A DNA stretch of 64,000 nt from AP-15 sp035538335 (GTDB taxonomy: Bacteria; Pseudomonadota; Alphaproteobacteria; ATCC43930; CGMCC-115725), in assembly GCA_035538335.1 (NCBI GenBank), contig DATLKN010000003.1, forward strand, positions 62,001 to 126,000. Reading direction: 5' to 3'. The notes beneath the pieces were generated by a model. The model made no database searches, was not told where the DNA came from, and saw only the letters and a program-made list of their open reading frames with translations. The position numbers and the translations under genes are program-made. Of this stretch, positions 42,509-50,376 are shown piece by piece (position 1 is the stretch's first letter; each line of letters starts with the position of its first letter).

Positions 42509-43684
42509 TCAGCGGGTCAGCCGGCGCATCGCGCGGTCGATGCCGTCGAGCGTCAGCGGGAACATGCGGTCATCGAAGAGGCGGCGGATCATGCCGATGC
42601 TCGCCGTCGCGCTCCAGTATTTCTCCGGCACCGGGTTGAGCCAGACGGCGCGCGGATAGGCGTCGAGCACCCGGCGCAGCCACACTTGCCCCGGCTCAGC
42701 GTTCCACCGCTCGACGCTGCCGCCTTCCTTTTCGATCTCGTAAGGGCTCATGCTGGCGTCGCCGACGAAGACGACGCGCCAGCCCGCATCGTAGGTCCGC
42801 AAGAGCTCCATCACCTCGAGCTGCTCGACATGGCGGCGCCGCGAATCGCGCCACACCGTGTCGTAGAGGCAGTTGTGAAAATAGAAATGAAGGAGGTGCT
42901 TGAACTCGGAGCGGGCGGCCGAGAACAATTCCTCGCACACCCGCACATGGTCCTCCATCGAGCCGCCGATATCGATGAAGAGCAGCAGCTTCACGAGATT
43001 GTGGCGCTCGGGCACGAGCTTCAGGTCGAGCCAGCCGGCGTTGTGGGCGGTCGAGCGCACGGTGTCGTCGAGATCCAGTTCTTCCGCCGCGCCCTCGCGG
43101 GCGAATTGCCGGAGCCGGCGTAGGGCGAGCTTGATGTTGCGGGTGCCGAGTTCGACCGTGTCGTCGAGGTTGCGGAATTCGCGGCGGTCCCACACCTTGA
43201 CGGCGCGGCGGTTCCTGCCCTCAGCCTCGCCGATGCGCACGCCCTCGGGGTTGTAGCCGAAGGCGCCGTAGGGCGAGGTGCCGGCGGTGCCGATCCACTT
43301 GCCGCCGCCCTGGTGCCGCCCCTTCTGCTCGGCGAGGAGCTGGCGCAGCCGCTCCATCAGCTTCTCCCAGCCGCCGAGCGCCAGGATCTGCTGCTTTTCC
43401 TCCTCCGTCAGGAAGCGCTCGGCGAGTTTTTGCAGCCAGGCCTCGGGCAGCGCCTGCTGCGGGTCGGCCGGGCTCTCGATACCGTTGAAGCAATGGCCGA
43501 AGACGCGGTCGAAGCGGTCGAGATGGCGCTCGTCCTTGACGAGCGCGGTGCGCGCGAAAAAGTAGAAGCCGTCGAGGTCGAAGGCGACGACGCGCTTTTC
43601 CATCCCTTCGAGGAAGCCAAGATATTCGCGCAGCGAAACCGGGACTTTCGCCTGCCGCAGTTCGGCGAAGAAGGTGAAGAACAT
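42509..43684 (-). CDS. VWA-domain CoxE-like protein
   Basis: 391 residues from MFFTFFAELRQAKVPVSLRE. ATG 43684 is chosen because upstream sequence is a family A repeat. The central part has QGGGKWIGTAGTSPYGAFGY and FRNLDDTVELGTRNIKLALR; the von Willebrand A domain has the MIDAS LLLFIDIGGSMEDHVRVCEE, with DxGGS instead of DxSxS. With the MoxR ATPase upstream it forms a chaperone-like pair known to mature metal enzymes (CoxD/CoxE in CO dehydrogenase). No target enzyme gene is adjacent. Confidence 0.88.
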   Translation of the reverse strand: MFFTFFAELRQAKVPVSLREYLGFLEGMEKRVVAFDLDGFYFFARTALVKDERHLDRFDRVFGHCFNGIESPADPQQALPEAWLQKLAERFLTEEEKQQILALGGWEKLMERLRQLLAEQKGRHQGGGKWIGTAGTSPYGAFGYNPEGVRIGEAEGRNRRAVKVWDRREFRNLDDTVELGTRNIKLALRRLRQFAREGAAEELDLDDTVRSTAHNAGWLDLKLVPERHNLVKLLLFIDIGGSMEDHVRVCEELFSAARSEFKHLLHFYFHNCLYDTVWRDSRRRHVEQLEVMELLRTYDAGWRVVFVGDASMSPYEIEKEGGSVERWNAEPGQVWLRRVLDAYPRAVWLNPVPEKYWSATASIGMIRRLFDDRMFPLTLDGIDRAMRRLTR

Positions 43685-43710
43685 CGGAGCGTGCCTCACC
43701 CCCACCCTAA

Positions 43711-43779
43711 CCCTCCCCCGCTTGCGGGGGAGGGGAATGAGGGGGGACACCCTTTCCCTCCCCCGCAAGCGGGGGAGGG
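43711..43779. repeat. Two GC-rich palindromes, family A
   Basis: CCCTCCCCCGCTTGCGGG...GAGGG (43711-43734) and CCCTCCCCCGCAAGCGGG...GAGGG (43756-43779) lie within the moxR-coxE intergenic gap and would be transcribed with the operon. Confidence 0.75.
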
Positions 43780-43838
43780 AAAGGGAGGGGGGAATGCGGC
43801 GAAGAACGAGAAGAACATCGGGGGACTCAGACATGGCC

Positions 43839-43913
43839 CGAGATTGCTTCGTCGCTATGCTCCTCGCAATGACAGTCCCCGGCGGTCATTGCGAGCGCAG
43901 CGAAGCAATCTCG
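43839..43913. repeat. Long palindromic repeat, family B
   Basis: CGAGATTGCTTCGTCGCTAT...ATGAC (43839-43874) pairs with GTCATTGCGAGCGCAGCGAA...CTCG (43885-43913). It is in the moxR-coxE gap next to the family A hairpins. Confidence 0.8.
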
Positions 43914-43925
43914 TTCGGCCATGCC

Positions 43926-44774
43926 TCATCCCCGCTCGCGGCGGTGCAGGAAGGCCAATCGCTCGAAGAGGTGCACGTCCTGCTCGTTTTTGAGCAGCGC
44001 GCCGTGCAAGGGCGGGATCAGCTTTGCGGGGTCGCGCTGGCGCAGCACTTCGGGCGGGATGTCCTCGACCAGCAACAGCTTGATCCAGTCGAGCAGTTCC
44101 GAGGTCGAGGGCTTCTTCTTCAAGCCCGGCACCTCGCGCAATTCGAAGAAGATCGTCAGCGCCTCGTGCAAGAGGTCGCGCTGCAATCCCGGGAAATGCA
44201 CATCGACGATGCGCTGCATCGTCTCGCGGTCGGGAAAGCGGATGTAATGGAAAAAGCAGCGGCGCAGGAAGGCGTCCGGCAATTCCTTTTCGTTGTTCGA
44301 GGTGATGACGACGATCGGACGCTGTTTGGCGCGGATCGTCTCCCTTGTCTCGTAGACGAAGAACTCCATGCGGTCGAGTTCCAGGAGGAGATCGTTCGGA
44401 AACTCGATGTCCGCCTTGTCGATCTCGTCGATCAAGAGAACGGGCGCGGTGTCGGCCGTGAAGGCGTCCCACAGCTTGCCCGGCTTGATGTAATTGGCGA
44501 TGTCGTGCACCCGCTCGTCGCCGAGCTGGCCGTCGCGCAGGCGCGAGACGGCATCGTATTCGTAAAGGCCCTGCTGCGCCTTGGTCGTCGATTTGATGTG
44601 CCAGGTGATCAGATCGCGGCCGATGCCCTGGGCGATCTCGTGCGCGAGGATCGTCTTGCCGGTGCCGGGCTCGCCCTTGACGAGAAGCGGCCGCTCGAGC
44701 GCGATCGCGGCGTTGACGGCGACTTTCAGATCCTCAGTCGCCACATAGGATGCGGTACCCTCGAAACGCTGCAT
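43926..44774 (-). CDS. MoxR-family AAA+ ATPase
   Basis: 282 residues. Walker A is LVKGEPGTGKTILAHEIA, Walker B is PVLLIDEIDKADIEFPND, sensor 1 is VVITSNNEKELPDAFLRRC, and the arginine-finger region follows (RCFFHYIRFPD). It belongs to the MoxR branch of the helix-2-insert AAA+ ATPases, which act with VWA proteins to insert or activate cofactors. It is upstream of the CoxE-like gene, separated by 241 bp of repeats. Confidence 0.9.
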   Translation of the reverse strand: MQRFEGTASYVATEDLKVAVNAAIALERPLLVKGEPGTGKTILAHEIAQGIGRDLITWHIKSTTKAQQGLYEYDAVSRLRDGQLGDERVHDIANYIKPGKLWDAFTADTAPVLLIDEIDKADIEFPNDLLLELDRMEFFVYETRETIRAKQRPIVVITSNNEKELPDAFLRRCFFHYIRFPDRETMQRIVDVHFPGLQRDLLHEALTIFFELREVPGLKKKPSTSELLDWIKLLLVEDIPPEVLRQRDPAKLIPPLHGALLKNEQDVHLFERLAFLHRRERG

Positions 44775-44861
44775 AAGGCTCGCGTCCTGCTATTGTCGCG
44801 CGCATCACATAACGCGCGCGGCGGCAGGACGCCAGCTTGCGCTGCCGCTGTCGGACGCAGA

Positions 44862-45098
44862 TCAGGCGTGCTCGCGCGGGCGGTCGGCGACCGTCGCCGA
44901 GGCGGTGGTGGCGGCGCCGCCGGGCGGCGACACCTGCGCGGGCGGCTGCTCGGCCTCGGTTTCGTCTTTCATCCCCGCCTTGAACGCCTTGATGCCCTTG
45001 GCAAAATCGCCCATGACGCGCGGCAGCTTGCCGGCGCCGAACAACACCACGACGATGACCAAGATCAACAGCAGATGCGGCAGGCTGAAAAAATCCAT
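44862..45098 (-). CDS. tatA: Twin-arginine translocase subunit TatA/E
   Basis: 78 residues. The N-terminal membrane helix LPHLLLILVIVVVLFGAGKL ends in the conserved FG motif, followed by the amphipathic helix GDFAKGIKAFKAGMKDETEA and a polar tail. It forms the translocation pore of the Tat system. tatB and tatC are not in the window. A Tat substrate, the metallophosphoesterase at 54984, is encoded 10 kb away. Confidence 0.9.
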   Translation of the reverse strand: MDFFSLPHLLLILVIVVVLFGAGKLPRVMGDFAKGIKAFKAGMKDETEAEQPPAQVSPPGGAATTASATVADRPREHA

Positions 45099-45213
45099 AA
45101 CGGCGACCCCGGAAGCTGCGAGCCTCGATTATAACCCGTCGTTCGATCGGAAGCGAGCCCGCTACCAATTCGGGGGCCGACAGGTCAAAATCAAGCCGCA
45201 GGAGAGCCATCGC

Positions 45214-46332
45214 ATGCCGTCCGACGCCGTTTTTCCGCCGCCACATCCCGCGGCTTGGCCACTGGGCCGGCCCGAAAAAGAGGGCTTCGATCCGAGCGCG
45301 ATCGCCGCCGCCGCGGCGTACGCCGCCGAGCACGAAACGCCGTGGGGCCGCGACCTCGCCGCCGTCGTCACCAAGAATTTCGAGGAGGAGGCGCCGTGGA
45401 ACGAGGCGCTGGGGCCGGTGCGGCCGCGCGGCGGGCCGCAAGGGCTGATCCTGCGCCACGGCCGCATCCTCGCCGAATGGGGCGACACGAGCCGGCCCGA
45501 CATGACCTTCAGCGTCGCCAAGAGCTATATCTCGATCCTCGCCGGCCTCGCCTGGGATCGCGGCCTTTTGCCCGACCCGCACGATTTCGTGCGCCGCAGC
45601 GTCGACGACGGCGGCTTCGAGCCGCCGCACAACCATCGGATCACCTGGCACCACCTGCTGCAGCAGACTTCGGAATGGGAGGGCGTGCTGTGGGGCAAGC
45701 CCGATCTGATCGACCGCAACCGCGCCGTCGGCGGCATGCCGGCCGCGGCGAAGAAGGGCACGCACCGCGACCTCGCGCCGCCGGGCGAGTTCTGGGAATA
45801 CAACGACGTGCGCATCAACCGCCTGGCGCTGGCGCTGACGCGGCTGTGGCGCCGGCCGCTGGGGCAAGTCTTCCGCGAGCTGGTGATGCACAGGGTCGGC
45901 GCCTCGCCCGATTGGGAATGGCACGGCTACGACAATTCCTGGATCGAGATCGACGGCCGCCGGGTGCAATCGGTCTCGGGCGGCGGGCATTGGGGCGGCG
46001 GCGTCTTCATCGGCGCCCGCGACCAGGCGCGAATCGGGCTGTTGATCGCGAACCGCGGCAGCTGGAACGGCGCGCAGATCCTCTCCGAGGCGTGGATCGA
46101 GCGAATGCTCGAACCCACCCGGCTCAATCCGCGCTACGGCTATTTGTGGTGGCTCAATACCGGCCGCGGGCTGTTGCCGAGCGCTCCGGAAACGAGCTTC
46201 TTTGCGCGCGGCGCCGGCGGAAACCTTACCTGGATCGACCCCGAGCACAATCTCGTCGCGGTATTGCGCTGGACCGATCCAGCGCAAATGGACCGCTTCA
46301 TAGAGACCGTCATGGGCGGGCTCAATCGCTGA
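45214..46332 (+). CDS. Serine hydrolase, beta-lactamase/class C family
   Basis: 372 residues; ATG 45214 with AGGAGA upstream. The active-site S-x-x-K is in MTFSVAKSYISILAGLAWD and the Tyr motif is FWEYNDVRINRLALAL (YND for YxN). A late GGHWGGGVFIGARDQARIG block fits the third motif region. No clear signal peptide, so it may be cytoplasmic. Family members include esterases and peptidases; the substrate is unknown. Confidence 0.85.
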   Translation: MPSDAVFPPPHPAAWPLGRPEKEGFDPSAIAAAAAYAAEHETPWGRDLAAVVTKNFEEEAPWNEALGPVRPRGGPQGLILRHGRILAEWGDTSRPDMTFSVAKSYISILAGLAWDRGLLPDPHDFVRRSVDDGGFEPPHNHRITWHHLLQQTSEWEGVLWGKPDLIDRNRAVGGMPAAAKKGTHRDLAPPGEFWEYNDVRINRLALALTRLWRRPLGQVFRELVMHRVGASPDWEWHGYDNSWIEIDGRRVQSVSGGGHWGGGVFIGARDQARIGLLIANRGSWNGAQILSEAWIERMLEPTRLNPRYGYLWWLNTGRGLLPSAPETSFFARGAGGNLTWIDPEHNLVAVLRWTDPAQMDRFIETVMGGLNR

Positions 46333-46428
46333 GGATCGCAGGCCCCGCTACCTTAGCGGTTGCGGATCGGGCGATTTGGCGTTAACCCCTATTTCTTTCA
46401 AATCGTCACAGCTGGCGCCGGGGCTCTC

Positions 46429-47154
46429 ATGGCGGGCAATCTCGTGCAGGGCGCGGTCTTCACCGTCATGGTGATCCGCGCGGCCAGCCTGCGCGACCCG
46501 GCTTTCGCCGCGGCGCTCGACGAGCAGGTGCGACGCAGCCCGCGGTTTTTTCTGAACGCCCCCGTCGTGCTCGATCTGAAGGATTCGGGCGAGTTCGCCG
46601 GCGAAGCCGAATTCGACGCGGCGCGGGAGATTCTGCGCCGGCACACATTATCGCTCGTCGGCGTGCAGAACGCGCTGCCGGCGCAGCTCGAGGCGGCCGC
46701 CGCCGCCGGGCTGGCAAGCTTTGCCCCGAATTCGACGCAGCCGCGCCGGCCGCCGCCCTCCCAATCGGCGCCCGCGGAGCTACCGCCGGAGCCGCCGACC
46801 GCGCCGGCCGCCACCCCGGCCGCCTCGGGCAAGACGCGGCTCGTCACCCAGCCGGTGCGGTCGGGAACCCAGATCTACGCACGCGGCGGCGATCTTGTCG
46901 TACTCGCGCCCGTCAGCCCCGGCGCCGAGATCGTCGCCGACGGCAACATCCATGTGTACGGCGCGCTGCGCGGCCGGGCGCTCGCCGGCGCCAGCGGCGA
47001 TTCGCAGGCGCGCATCTTTTGCACCCGGCTGGAAGCGGAGCTGGTCAGCATCGCCGGGCGCTATCTCGTCAGCGAACAGCTGCCGGCAGACCAGCAGCAG
47101 CAGGCCGTGCAGATCGCGCTCGTCGATGATCGGTTGACCATAACGCGGAATTGA
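46429..47154 (+). CDS. minC: Septum-site determining protein MinC
   Basis: 241 residues from MAGNLVQGAVFTVMVIRAAS; a TTG at 46360 would extend it without family support. The N-terminal FtsZ-inhibiting domain runs to about residue 85, followed by a Pro/Ala-rich linker (PPPSQSAPAELPPEPPTAPA). The C-terminal beta-helix domain is LVTQPVRSGTQIYARGGDLV...GAEIVADGNIHVYGALRGRA. It blocks Z-ring formation away from midcell and dimerises via this domain with MinD. Confidence 0.93.
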   Translation: MAGNLVQGAVFTVMVIRAASLRDPAFAAALDEQVRRSPRFFLNAPVVLDLKDSGEFAGEAEFDAAREILRRHTLSLVGVQNALPAQLEAAAAAGLASFAPNSTQPRRPPPSQSAPAELPPEPPTAPAATPAASGKTRLVTQPVRSGTQIYARGGDLVVLAPVSPGAEIVADGNIHVYGALRGRALAGASGDSQARIFCTRLEAELVSIAGRYLVSEQLPADQQQQAVQIALVDDRLTITRN

Positions 47155-47217
47155 CGCTCATCATATAGGGCGCGGCCGGCGTGGAAGCGCGCCGGCCGGG
47201 GAAAGGGGGACGGCATT

Positions 47218-48030
47218 TTGGCAAAGGTTATCGTCGTCACGTCCGGCAAGGGGGGCGTCGGCAAGACCACGACGGCGGCGGCGTTTTCCGCCGGGCTCGC
47301 ACTGCGCGGCCACCGCACCGTCGTCATCGATTTCGATGTGGGCCTGCGCAACCTCGACCTGATCATGGGCTGCGAGCGGCGCGTCGTCTTCGACTTCATC
47401 AACGTCATCAACGGCGACGCCAAGCTCAACCAGGCGCTGATCAAGGACAAGCGCAACGACAACCTCTACATTTTCCCGACCTCGCAGACCCGCGACAAGG
47501 ACGCGCTCAAGCGCGACGGCGTCGAGCGCGTGCTGGAAGAGCTGAAGGACAGCTTCGACTACATCGTCTGCGACAGCCCGGCCGGCATCGAGCACGGCGC
47601 GATCACCGCGCTTTATTTCGCCGACAGCGCCATCATCGTGACCAACCCGGAAGTCTCCTCGGTGCGCGACAGCGACCGCATCATCGGCATCCTCGCCTCA
47701 AAGTCGCGGCGCGCCGAGCGCAACCTGGAGCCGGTCGGGGTCAATCTGCTCTTGACGCGCTACGCGCCCGACCGGGTAACCAAGGGCGAGATGCTGACCC
47801 TGGAAGACGTGAAGGAGATCCTGTCGATCCCGCTCCTCGGCGTCATCCCGGAATCGGAATCGGTGCTGCGCGCGTCCAACACCGGCACGCCCGTCGTCTT
47901 CGACGAAGAAAGCCCGGCCGGGCGCGCCTATCTCGACGCGGTCGCGCGCTTTCTCGGCGAGCAGCGCGAATTGCGCTTCCTGAAGCCCGAGCGGCGCAGC
48001 CTCTTCCGGGCGCTCTTCGGCAGGGCGTGA
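47218..48030 (+). CDS. minD: Septum-site determining ATPase MinD
   Basis: 270 residues with a TTG start at 47218 after AAAGGGGGA. The deviant Walker A is VVTSGKGGVGKTTTAAAFSA, followed by VIDFDVGLRNLDLIMGCERR, DYIVCDSPAGIEHGAITALY and a C-terminal membrane-targeting region (FLKPERRSLFRALFGRA). It recruits MinC to the membrane and is cycled by MinE. Its TGA overlaps the minE ATG by one base. Confidence 0.96.
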   Translation: MAKVIVVTSGKGGVGKTTTAAAFSAGLALRGHRTVVIDFDVGLRNLDLIMGCERRVVFDFINVINGDAKLNQALIKDKRNDNLYIFPTSQTRDKDALKRDGVERVLEELKDSFDYIVCDSPAGIEHGAITALYFADSAIIVTNPEVSSVRDSDRIIGILASKSRRAERNLEPVGVNLLLTRYAPDRVTKGEMLTLEDVKEILSIPLLGVIPESESVLRASNTGTPVVFDEESPAGRAYLDAVARFLGEQRELRFLKPERRSLFRALFGRA

Positions 48031-48344
48031 TGGGCCTGTTCAATCTCCTCTTCCGCGAGCGCCGCAGCAGCGCGGTCGTCGCCAAGGAACGCCTGCAGAT
48101 CATCCTGTCGCACGAGCGCGCGAGCCGCGACGCGCCCGAATTTCTGCCGGCCCTGCAGCGCGATCTGCTCGATGTCGTCGGGCGCTATGTCGAGATCCGC
48201 GACGACATGATCCGCGTCAATATCGGCAAGACGGGCGACACGCAGCTGCTCGAGATCAACGTCGAGATCGACGGCGCGCGCAGCAAATTGCCGCGGCCCT
48301 CCCCCGGCCGCCCCGCCGCCGCGACGAGCTTCGAGCCGGGGTGA
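48030..48344 (+). CDS. minE: Cell division topological specificity factor MinE
   Basis: 104 residues starting MGLFNLLFRERRSSAVVAKE. The family block RLQIILSHERASRDAPEFLP (anti-MinCD helix/strand) and VGRYVEIRDDMIRVNIGKTG are intact; a short Pro-rich tail ends the protein. It stimulates MinD ATPase and drives pole-to-pole oscillation. The ATG shares one base with the minD stop. Confidence 0.95.
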   Translation: MGLFNLLFRERRSSAVVAKERLQIILSHERASRDAPEFLPALQRDLLDVVGRYVEIRDDMIRVNIGKTGDTQLLEINVEIDGARSKLPRPSPGRPAAATSFEPG

Positions 48345-48371
48345 ACAGCGGCCGACCCCACTGACGCTCCC

Positions 48372-48452
48372 TGTCGTCGCTCCCGCGCAAGCGGGGGTTC
48401 AGGACCCGCCCCGCCGCTTGCCCCTGGGTTCCCTGCCTTCGCGGGAACGACG
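48372..48452. repeat. Palindromic repeat near the Min operon end
   Basis: GTCGTCGCTCCCGCGCAAGC on the left and CCTTCGCGGGAACGACG on the right form an imperfect palindrome between the convergent minE and small membrane-protein genes. It is related to the repeats at 12936 and 57473. Confidence 0.65.
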
Positions 48453-48458
48453 ATTAGC

Positions 48459-48695
48459 CTACCTCCGCCGAAAGCGCTTCAACGCGAAGCCGAGCGCCAC
48501 TACCGGCACCACGATCACGGCGCCGAGCAGCGTGTAGGGGAGCGCCCAATCGACCGCGTTCTCGCCAAGCCGCATGACCGCCAGCACCGTCATCCAGGTA
48601 TTGTCGAGCATGCCGCGCGCCGAGACACCGAGCGAATCGAGAAAGAGCCCGACGAGAAGGCAGAGGAGGAGGAGGCCAACGAGCCGCTTGATCAT
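48459..48695 (-). CDS. Small two-helix membrane protein (DUF6460-like)
   Basis: 78 residues starting MIKRLVGLLLLCLLVGLFLD at an ATG that overlaps the queG stop (ATGA). An in-frame ATG 18 bp upstream exists but is less likely. Two hydrophobic helices (residues ~3-20 and ~45-70, LPYTLLGAVIVVPVVALGFA) flank LGVSARGMLDNTWMTVLAVM. It resembles a small alphaproteobacterial family of unknown function. It is the last gene of the queuosine operon. Confidence 0.8.
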   Translation of the reverse strand: MIKRLVGLLLLCLLVGLFLDSLGVSARGMLDNTWMTVLAVMRLGENAVDWALPYTLLGAVIVVPVVALGFALKRFRRR

Positions 48696-49927
48696 GGCAG
48701 GGGCCGCTCCCATTCCTCAAGAACGCGCGGGTCCGGCTCGGCAGCCATGCGGCGGCGGCGTTCGCGCTCGCTCTCGGCGGCGCCGGCGAGGCGGCGAAAC
48801 GCCCACACCGCGCTCGCCCGGACGAGCCAGGAGGCGTCGGCGAGGGCGGCGCGGGCGGCCTCGAGCGATGACCCGTCGCCGGGCGGGGCGTTGCCGATCG
48901 CGGTCAGCACGTTGCGCAGGAAGCGGTCGCGGCCGACGCGCTTGATGGGCGAACCCGAAAAGCGCGCCCGGAAGGCAGCGTCGTCGAGGCGCGAAAGCTC
49001 CACGAGCGCCGGCGCGTCGAGCCCCTCGCGGGAGCGGAAATCGGGCTCGCGCGAGACCCGCGCGAACTTGTTCCACGGGCAGATTGCGAGGCAATCGTCG
49101 CAGCCGAAGATGCGGTTGCCGATGGCGCCGCGCAGCGCGGCGGGGATCATGCTCTTGTGCTCGATCGTCAGATACGAGATGCAGCGCCGCGCATCGAGCC
49201 GGTAAGGCGCCGGGAAAGCGGCGGTCGGGCAGATGTCGAGGCAGCGCCGGCAGGAGCCGCAATGGTCCTCCTCGGCCATGTCGGGCGAGAGCTCGAGGGC
49301 GAGGTAGATTTCGCCGAGGAAGAGCCAAGAGCCGAAATCGCGCGACACGAGGTTCGTATGCTTGCCCTGCCAGCCGAGCCCGGCTTTCTGCGCGAGCGGC
49401 TTTTCCATGACAGGGGCGGTATCGACGAAGAGCTTCAGCGCACCGGGCCAATGCGCATCGATCCAGCGCGCCAATTCCTTCAAGCGCCGCTTCAGGGTGT
49501 CGTGATAATCGCGGCCGCGCGCATAGACCGAGACGACCCCGGTCTCGGGATCGCCGGGCTCGGCGAGCGGGTCCGAGCCGGGCGCGTAGTTGACGCCGAG
49601 GACCACGACGCTGCGCGCGTCGGGCCACAAGGCGCGCGGGTCGCCGCGGCGCTCGGCCTTGGCGGCGAGCCAACCCATATCGCCGTGGTAGCCGCGGGCG
49701 AGGAATTCCCCCAGATCGGCGCGCGCCTGCGAGCCGAGCGAGGCTTCGGCGAAGCCGACCGCGTCGAAGCCGAGCGCCAGCGCCCGTTCGCGGATCGCCT
49801 CGCGAACGTCGGAGCCCGGCGCTCCCGGCTGCCCCCTCCCTAACCCTCCCCCGCCTGCGGGGGAGGGAAGAGCGGGGGTTTGGCGGGCGAGACGCCCGGG
49901 GTCCGAGTGCGTACTCGTCTCCTTCAC
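48692..49927 (-). CDS. queG: Epoxyqueuosine reductase QueG with repeat-derived N-terminus
   Basis: 411 residues; GTG 49927 in GTGA overlaps the queF stop. The core has VFVDTAPVMEKPLAQKAGLG-like KLFVDTAPVMEKPLAQKAGL, WQGKHTNLVSRDFGSWLFLG, and two 4Fe-4S motifs, HCGSCRRCLDICPT and CDDCLAICPWNKF, then a HEAT-like tail (ARAALADASWLVRASAVWAF). It uses B12 to reduce epoxyqueuosine to queuosine in tRNA. Residues ~12-35 (ARQTPALPSPAGGGGLGRG) are encoded by a family A palindrome at 49844-49867, ahead of the domain start DVREAIRERALALGFDAVGF. No start codon follows it before the domain. Confidence 0.92.
   Translation of the reverse strand: MKETSTHSDPGRLARQTPALPSPAGGGGLGRGQPGAPGSDVREAIRERALALGFDAVGFAEASLGSQARADLGEFLARGYHGDMGWLAAKAERRGDPRALWPDARSVVVLGVNYAPGSDPLAEPGDPETGVVSVYARGRDYHDTLKRRLKELARWIDAHWPGALKLFVDTAPVMEKPLAQKAGLGWQGKHTNLVSRDFGSWLFLGEIYLALELSPDMAEEDHCGSCRRCLDICPTAAFPAPYRLDARRCISYLTIEHKSMIPAALRGAIGNRIFGCDDCLAICPWNKFARVSREPDFRSREGLDAPALVELSRLDDAAFRARFSGSPIKRVGRDRFLRNVLTAIGNAPPGDGSSLEAARAALADASWLVRASAVWAFRRLAGAAESERERRRRMAAEPDPRVLEEWERPLP
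49844..49867. repeat. GC-rich palindrome, family A, inside queG
   Basis: CCCTCCCCCGCCTGCGGG...GAGGG, matching the intergenic copies at 28041, 43711 and 61068, lies 60-83 bp inside the GTG start of queG and is translated as part of a Gly/Pro-rich leader. Confidence 0.75.
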
Positions 49928-50376
49928 CCGCGGCCGCGATAGGGCGCGACCCCCTGATCGGGCAGCCACAGCCCCGGCGGCGGCTCGCCAGTCTGATAGA
50001 AGACGTCGATCGGGATGCCGCCGCGCGGATACCAGTAGCCGCCGATCCTGAGCCATCTGGGCGCCAGTGCCTCGACAAGGCGGCGGGCGATCGCAAGCGT
50101 GCAGTCCTCGTGGAAGGCAGCGTGATTGCGGAACGAGCCGAGGAAGAGCTTCAGCGATTTCGATTCGAGGATCATCTTCTCGGGCACGTAGTCGATGACG
50201 AGATGCGCGAAATCCGGCTGCCCCGTGATCGGGCAAAGGGCGGTGAACTCCGGGCAGGCGAAGCGCACGAGATAGATGAGGCCCGGATGCGGGTTCGGCA
50301 CGGTCTCGAGCCTTGCCGCCTGCGGCGAGGCGGGCAGTTCGGCATTGCGGCCGAGGAGCGTCAGCTCTTCCTTCAT
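49924..50376 (-). CDS. queF: NADPH-dependent 7-cyano-7-deazaguanine reductase
   Basis: 150 residues, the unimodal QueF type. The catalytic Cys is in ACPEFTALCPITGQPDFAHL, with the QueF motif ESKSLKLFLGSFRNHAAFHE that binds the NADPH and substrate Glu. It reduces preQ0 to preQ1, which Tgt inserts in tRNA. It overlaps both neighbours by 4 nt (ATGA with tgt, GTGA with queG). Confidence 0.95.
   Translation of the reverse strand: MKEELTLLGRNAELPASPQAARLETVPNPHPGLIYLVRFACPEFTALCPITGQPDFAHLVIDYVPEKMILESKSLKLFLGSFRNHAAFHEDCTLAIARRLVEALAPRWLRIGGYWYPRGGIPIDVFYQTGEPPPGLWLPDQGVAPYRGRG

Noticed and set aside
43685..43834. 50-residue N-terminal extension of the CoxE-like protein
   Set aside because: The extension (SLSLPRLRGRERVSPLIPLP) is encoded by two family A palindromes, and the family start MFFTFFAELR follows at ATG 43684.
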